64,000 bases of DNA, taken from positions 1-64,000 of the forward strand of contig NZ_JBASXK010000104.1 in NCBI RefSeq assembly GCF_049276915.1, written 5' to 3'. The notes beneath the pieces are model-generated. The model made no database searches. It was not told where the DNA came from and saw only the letters and a list, made by a program, of their open reading frames with translations. A program made the position numbers and the translations under genes. The DNA is from Aestuariivita sp049276915. Lineage in GTDB: Bacteria; Pseudomonadota; Alphaproteobacteria; Rhodobacterales; Rhodobacteraceae. Positions 59,970 through 64,000 of this stretch are shown here, piece by piece; the stretch's first letter is position 1, and every line of letters starts with the position of its first letter.

Positions 59970-61133
59970 TCACTCCACTTTCATCCGGGTTTCCACCATT
60001 TCCGCCAGCCAGGAACAGCCGATCGGAATGATATCGTCGTTGAAATCGTATTCGGGATGATGCAGCCCGGCGCTGTCGCCATTGCCAAGGCGGATATAGG
60101 CCCCGGGACGTTCCTGCAGCATGTAAGCGAAATCCTCGCCCCCCATCACCATCGGGGCAAGCTTGCAATCCCCGGTGACGCTGCGGGCGACGTCCCGAGC
60201 ATAGCCGGTTTCTTGCTCGGAATTCACCAGCACCGGATAGCCTTCGGGAAAATCGAACTCGGCCGTTCCGCCAAAGGTCGTGGCGATTCCTCGCGTCACG
60301 TCTTCGATGCGGCGGCGTGCCATTTCGCGCATCTCGGCCGACATGGAACGCACGGTGCCCCGCAGCGTCACCCGCTGTGGAATGACGTTGAATGCGGTGC
60401 TGGATGTCTCGATCGAGGTCAGCGACACCACCAGTTGCTCGACCGGGTCGGCATTGCGGCTCACGATGCTTTGCAACGCCACACCTAGATGGCAGGCCAT
60501 AACGGCGGTATCGACCGTGTTGTTGGGCCGTGCCGCGTGCCCGCCGCGCCCTTCGAGGATGATCCTGAACTCATCCGTGGCCGCCATCATCGGACCGGGG
60601 CGAATGGCAAACTGGCCCAGTTCAAGGCCGGGCGCATTGTGCATGCCATAGACTTCCTGAATGGCGAACCGCTCCATCAGCCCGTCTTCACACATCTCGC
60701 GCCCACCGGCATAGCCCTCTTCGCCGGGTTGGAAAATCAACACGGCAGTACCGTCGAAATTGCGGGTCTCACTGAGATATTGCGCGGCCCCCAGCAGCAT
60801 CGCCGTATGCCCGTCATGACCACAGGCATGCATCTTGCCCGGAATGCGCGAGGCATGCGGTGCCCCGGTTTCTTCATGGATCGGCAGCGCGTCCATATCC
60901 GCGCGCAACCCGATCACGCGCCCTTTGGTATCGGTTCTGCCCTTGATGATCCCCACCAGCCCGGTGCGCCCGATCCCGGTGACGATCTCGTCGACACCGA
61001 ACTCGCTGAGCTTCTGTTCGACCAGTTCCACCGTGCGATGCACGTCAAAGCCGATTTCCGGGTGGGAATGGATGTCACGACGCCATGCAGCGATGTCAGA
61101 CTGCAGTTCGGCAAGGCGGTTCTTGATGGGCAT
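59970..61133 (-). CDS. M20-family amidohydrolase, paralog 2
   Basis: A 387-residue M20D amidohydrolase. It has the metal motif MHACGHDGH and the catalytic Glu in QPGEEGYAGG (the Ala of paralog 1 is Gly here), plus YGMHNAPG and the late GLHHPEYDF. The start at 61133 gives MPIKNRLAELQSDI, matching its siblings; a longer upstream frame runs into the next gene. 107 bases separate it from paralog 1. Confidence 0.85.
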   Translation of the reverse strand: MPIKNRLAELQSDIAAWRRDIHSHPEIGFDVHRTVELVEQKLSEFGVDEIVTGIGRTGLVGIIKGRTDTKGRVIGLRADMDALPIHEETGAPHASRIPGKMHACGHDGHTAMLLGAAQYLSETRNFDGTAVLIFQPGEEGYAGGREMCEDGLMERFAIQEVYGMHNAPGLELGQFAIRPGPMMAATDEFRIILEGRGGHAARPNNTVDTAVMACHLGVALQSIVSRNADPVEQLVVSLTSIETSSTAFNVIPQRVTLRGTVRSMSAEMREMARRRIEDVTRGIATTFGGTAEFDFPEGYPVLVNSEQETGYARDVARSVTGDCKLAPMVMGGEDFAYMLQERPGAYIRLGNGDSAGLHHPEYDFNDDIIPIGCSWLAEMVETRMKVE

Positions 61134-61182
61134 GGGGATGTCCTTGAGGTGAATGTCTGCGCTCAGATACCGGTGTGAGACC

Positions 61183-62334
61183 TTATCGCTGCTCGGCCAT
61201 TTCCGCGTACCAACTGGCACCAACCGCGATGATCTCATCATTGAACACATAGGCCGGGTGATGCAGGTCGGCACTGTCTCCGTTGCCGATGAACAGATAG
61301 GCACCGGGCCGTTGCGCCAGCATGTCGGAAAAATCCTCTCCCGGCATGACCGGATCCATGTCGCGGATCACATCGCCAGATACGCTTTTTGCGACAGCCG
61401 CTGCGCGCGCGGCGGCTACCGGATCATTGATCGTGGGGCCGACGCGTTTGGAATAGTTCACCTCGGCCACCGCGCCATAGGCGGCCGCCGTGGTCTCGGC
61501 AATGGCGGTCAGGCGGTCGATCAGCATGGTCTGAACCTCCGGATCAAGATAGCGCGCCGTGCCTTTCAGGGTCACTGTATCGGGGATGACATTATAGGTG
61601 TCCGTGTCCGAGCGCAGACCGCCAATCGACAGAACCATCGTCTTGAGCGGGTCGATGTTGCGCGAGGCGATGGATTGCACAGCCATCACGATCGCCGAGG
61701 CCGCAAGCGTCGTGTCTACCGCCAGATGAGGCCGCGCGGCATGACCGCCGCGCCCGCGCACGATGATCTCGAAGAAATCAGAGGCCGCCATTTGGGCACC
61801 ATCGCGCACGGCAAACTGTCCTGGCGGCAGGCCGGGCCAGTTGTGCATGCCATAGACCTCCTGGATTCCCCACCGTTCGAAGAGCCCATCTTCAAGCATG
61901 GCGCGGGCCCCACCGCTGCCTTCTTCGGCCGGTTGAAAGATCAAAACGACCGAGCCGGAAAAATTCCGCGTTTCAGCCAGATAGCGCGCCGCGCCCAACA
62001 GCATTGCCGTGTGCCCGTCATGGCCGCAGGCATGCATCACACCCGGGGTCCTTGAGGCATAGTCCACACCCGAGGCCTCGTGGATGGGCAGCGCGTCCAT
62101 ATCGGCACGAAAGCCGATCACCCGTTCTCCGGGTTGATTGCCCCGGATCACCGCGACAACGCCGGTCTGTCCGACACCGGACACAACCTCGTCACAGCCA
62201 AATTCCCGCAGCCTGTCAGCCACGAAGGCACTGGTGCGATGTTCTTCAAAACGCAGTTCCGGATGTTCGTGCAGATCGCGCCGCCACCCCTGAATATCCG
62301 GGGCCATATCCGCAATGCGGTTCTTGATGGGCAT
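61183..62334 (-). CDS. M20-family amidohydrolase, paralog 3
   Basis: A 383-residue M20D amidohydrolase with MHACGHDGH, QPAEEGSGG and YGMHNWPG. Its lid domain differs from paralogs 1 and 2 (VLSIGGLRSDTDTYNVIPDTVTLKGTARYLDPEV), so it likely has another acyl-group preference. It ends MAEQR without the basic-hydrophobic tail of the others. It starts 72 bases downstream of paralog 4. Confidence 0.85.
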   Translation of the reverse strand: MPIKNRIADMAPDIQGWRRDLHEHPELRFEEHRTSAFVADRLREFGCDEVVSGVGQTGVVAVIRGNQPGERVIGFRADMDALPIHEASGVDYASRTPGVMHACGHDGHTAMLLGAARYLAETRNFSGSVVLIFQPAEEGSGGARAMLEDGLFERWGIQEVYGMHNWPGLPPGQFAVRDGAQMAASDFFEIIVRGRGGHAARPHLAVDTTLAASAIVMAVQSIASRNIDPLKTMVLSIGGLRSDTDTYNVIPDTVTLKGTARYLDPEVQTMLIDRLTAIAETTAAAYGAVAEVNYSKRVGPTINDPVAAARAAAVAKSVSGDVIRDMDPVMPGEDFSDMLAQRPGAYLFIGNGDSADLHHPAYVFNDEIIAVGASWYAEMAEQR

Positions 62335-62406
62335 GTGTCGAGGCCTCCTTGTGGGCGTGGCGGATGTTTTGTGTTCAGACGGGCAGCGATCCGACGCGAG
62401 TGTGCA

Positions 62407-63579
62407 TCAGGCCACCTTCATGCGGCGTTCGACCAGTTCCACAAACCAACTGGAGCCGGCCGGGATGGCCTCATCGTCAAAAACATAGGCCGGGTGGTGG
62501 CACATGGCCGTATCGCCGTTACCCATGAAGATAAACGCGCCGGGGCGTTCTTCCAGCATATAGGAAAAATCTTCGGACGGCAGAATGGGGTCAACATCCT
62601 CGATCACGTCACCGGCCACCGCGCGCGCCGCTTCGGCTGCGAATACGGTGTGATCCTCGTGGTTGACCGTGACAGGATAGCCCGGCGTCCAGACAATCTC
62701 GGCGGTCGCGCCATATGCCGCGGCGGTATGTTCGGCAATCGCGCGCACCCGGGCCTCGGCCATTGCGCGGCATTCGGCGTCCAGTGTCCGCACCGTCCCC
62801 TCGAGCACGGCCTTGTGGGCAATGACATTCGAGGCCGAACTGTCGGTATTGAACGTGCCCACCGTCAGCACGACGCGCTTGATCGGATCGACCTTGCGAC
62901 TGACCACCGATTGCAAGGAAACAACGATCTGAGCGGCAACCAGCATGGTGTCGATTGCCTCATGAGGCGCGGCGGCATGACCGCCCTTGCCGGTGACGGT
63001 GACGGTGATCTCGAACTCGTCCGACGAGGCCATCAAAGCCCCCGGACGGATCGCGAATTTGCCCGTGGGAAAGCCCGGCATGTTGTGCAGGCCATAGACC
63101 TCCTGAATACCCCAGCGATCCATCATGCCGTCGTCACACATTGCCTTGCCCCCGGCACCCCCTTCTTCGGCCGGCTGAAAGATCAGAACCGCTGTGCCGT
63201 CGAAATTGCGGGTCTCGGCCAGATATTTGGCGGCACCGAGCAGCATGGAGGTGTGCCCATCATGTCCGCAGGCATGCATCACACCCGGCGTTTTCGACGG
63301 ATAATCGACGCCAGAGGCCTCATGGATGGGCAGCGCGTCCATATCCGCGCGCAATCCGATCACGCGACCCGAGGTATCGGTCTTGCCCTTGATCACGGCC
63401 ACCACGCCGGTTTTGCCGATACCCGGCGTGATCTCATCCACGCCTATCTCCTTGAGGCGGTCGATAACGAAACTGGCGGTTTCATGCAGCTCATACATCA
63501 GTTCCGGGTTCTGATGCAGATGCCTGCGCCAGGCGGTAATCTCGGGGTGGAGTTCGGCGAGGCGATTTCGGATGGGCAT
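62407..63579 (-). CDS. M20-family amidohydrolase, paralog 4 (first of array)
   Basis: A 390-residue M20D amidohydrolase with MHACGHDGH, QPAEEGGAG and YGLHNMPG. It shares features of both groups (DTMLVAAQIVVSLQSVVSR, SNVIAHKAVLEGTVRTLDAE). An AGAGAGG ribosome site stands 8 bases before the ATG. It is the first gene of the array and faces the divergent M24-type gene across a 103-base spacer. Confidence 0.85.
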   Translation of the reverse strand: MPIRNRLAELHPEITAWRRHLHQNPELMYELHETASFVIDRLKEIGVDEITPGIGKTGVVAVIKGKTDTSGRVIGLRADMDALPIHEASGVDYPSKTPGVMHACGHDGHTSMLLGAAKYLAETRNFDGTAVLIFQPAEEGGAGGKAMCDDGMMDRWGIQEVYGLHNMPGFPTGKFAIRPGALMASSDEFEITVTVTGKGGHAAAPHEAIDTMLVAAQIVVSLQSVVSRKVDPIKRVVLTVGTFNTDSSASNVIAHKAVLEGTVRTLDAECRAMAEARVRAIAEHTAAAYGATAEIVWTPGYPVTVNHEDHTVFAAEAARAVAGDVIEDVDPILPSEDFSYMLEERPGAFIFMGNGDTAMCHHPAYVFDDEAIPAGSSWFVELVERRMKVA

Positions 63580-63651
63580 ATGCGTGACCTCTCTGACAAG
63601 CCGAGATCACCCTGCCCCAAGGCCTCGGCCCCCGCAAGAGGGGGGCTTGCG

Positions 63652-63673
63652 CGAAGCGCTGTTTCGCGCTTCG
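63652..63673. promoter_or_regulatory. Inverted repeat in the M20/M24 divergent spacer
   Basis: Perfect 8-bp arms CGAAGCGC and GCGCTTCG with loop TGTTTC, ending nine bases before the M24-type start codon. A second repeat (CCCCC-N6-GGGGG, 63629-63644) lies beside it. Possible shared operator or 5' mRNA hairpin. Confidence 0.4.
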
Positions 63674-63682
63674 ATCAATCCT

Positions 63683-64000
63683 ATGGAGTCGCAATCAATC
63701 CCTGTCGAGGAGTTTTCAGACCGCCGCGCCCGCGCAGCGGCGGCGGCACAGGCGCACGGGCTGGATGGTCTGGTGATCTGTTCGCGGGGTGGCGGCACGC
63801 TGGATCGGTATGGCGATGTTCAGTACCTGACGAATTACGTGACCTCCTTTCCCTTCATTCCCGATCTGCCGGGGCAATGGGCCGGGCGGGCGCATGCGTT
63901 CGTCGTGTTGCGCGCGGATGGTGCGGCGCGGTTGATTGCCGACGCGCCCGATGACGCAACAGCGGCGATTGATGCACAGGATATCCGGCCAGCAGAAGAC
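63683..64000 (+). CDS. M24-type metallopeptidase N-terminal region (3' truncated by window)
   Basis: Only the first 106 residues are visible, in an open frame to the end of the window: MESQSIPVEEFSDRRARAAA then AAQAHGLDGLVICSRGG. The pattern of an N-terminal creatinase-like domain (paired arginine-rich helix, then LDGLVI, then YGDVQYLTNY and ...FVVLRADG) fits Xaa-Pro peptidase/creatinase relatives; the metal-binding domain would follow past the window. No ribosome site is visible before the ATG, so the start is provisional. Confidence 0.6.
   Translation, partial: MESQSIPVEEFSDRRARAAAAAQAHGLDGLVICSRGGGTLDRYGDVQYLTNYVTSFPFIPDLPGQWAGRAHAFVVLRADGAARLIADAPDDATAAIDAQDIRPAED

Noticed and set aside
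62080..63954. Long plus-strand frame across two M20 genes
   Set aside because: Antisense to two paralogs with metal motifs and it crosses their spacer; not a gene.
1..64000. tRNA, rRNA, CRISPR arrays, phage or IS elements
   Set aside because: Looked for on both strands; no cloverleaf, spaced repeats, transposase or integrase frames were found.

Overview
This 64 kb window is chromosomal DNA of an alphaproteobacterium of the Rhodobacteraceae, most likely a marine Roseobacter-group member. Three things point there: a 14-gene nuo operon interleaved with DUF5333, DUF5337, MAPEG and helix-hairpin-helix genes; the order nuoN-birA-coaX-rnj behind it; and high-GC coding with many ATGA or TGATG start/stop overlaps. 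I see no rRNA, tRNA, CRISPR array, prophage or insertion sequence. The window cuts purF at the left end and an M24-type gene at the right end.

Left part (1-19.4 kb). The end of purF is followed by a DUF2199 gene, a small PilP/GspC-like protein and an SDR. Next come surE-pcm-nlpD (the NlpD-like protein has a degenerate M23 domain) and the convergent tatA-tatB-tatC-DUF815 operon. Then follow a WYL regulator with a probable self-operator, an orphan ABC ATPase, an SDR lacking the usual Tyr/Lys pair, a Hint-fold protein lacking the splicing cysteine, prfC, a glycosyltransferase and a DEAD-box helicase. The convergent genes rnj, coaX and birA end this block.

Middle (19.4-38.5 kb, minus strand). 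The complex I operon nuoA-B-C-D-E-F-G-H-I-J-K-L-M-N carries ten accessory genes between subunit genes. They include a 57-residue membrane protein coupled at both ends and an HhH protein whose last ~82 residues are almost identical to a C-terminal extension of NuoE. birA, coaX and rnj lie directly downstream on the same strand.

38.8-47.8 kb. A small plus-strand membrane protein precedes a leucine/isovalerate degradation (liu) cluster on the minus strand: ivd, MCC beta, MCC alpha, two glutathione transferases, HMG-CoA lyase and a methylglutaconyl-CoA-type hydratase. BirA, encoded at the end of the nuo operon, would biotinylate MCC alpha. A plus-strand ompW gene with a well-placed FNR-type box is embedded in the cluster.

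47.9-64 kb. A DegT-type aminotransferase and gph (minus) diverge from glmU-glmS (UDP-GlcNAc supply). After an FkbM methyltransferase, an AlkD-like protein and a lipoprotein come moaA-waaA-glycosyltransferase (molybdopterin and LPS core). The end holds four tandem paralogous M20 amidohydrolases and a divergent M24-type peptidase. A 20-21 bp intergenic motif occurs four times between genes. No clearly novel multi-gene system was found; the strongest leads are the HhH duplication, the accessory genes inside nuo, the intergenic motif, the FNR-ompW promoter and the M20 array.
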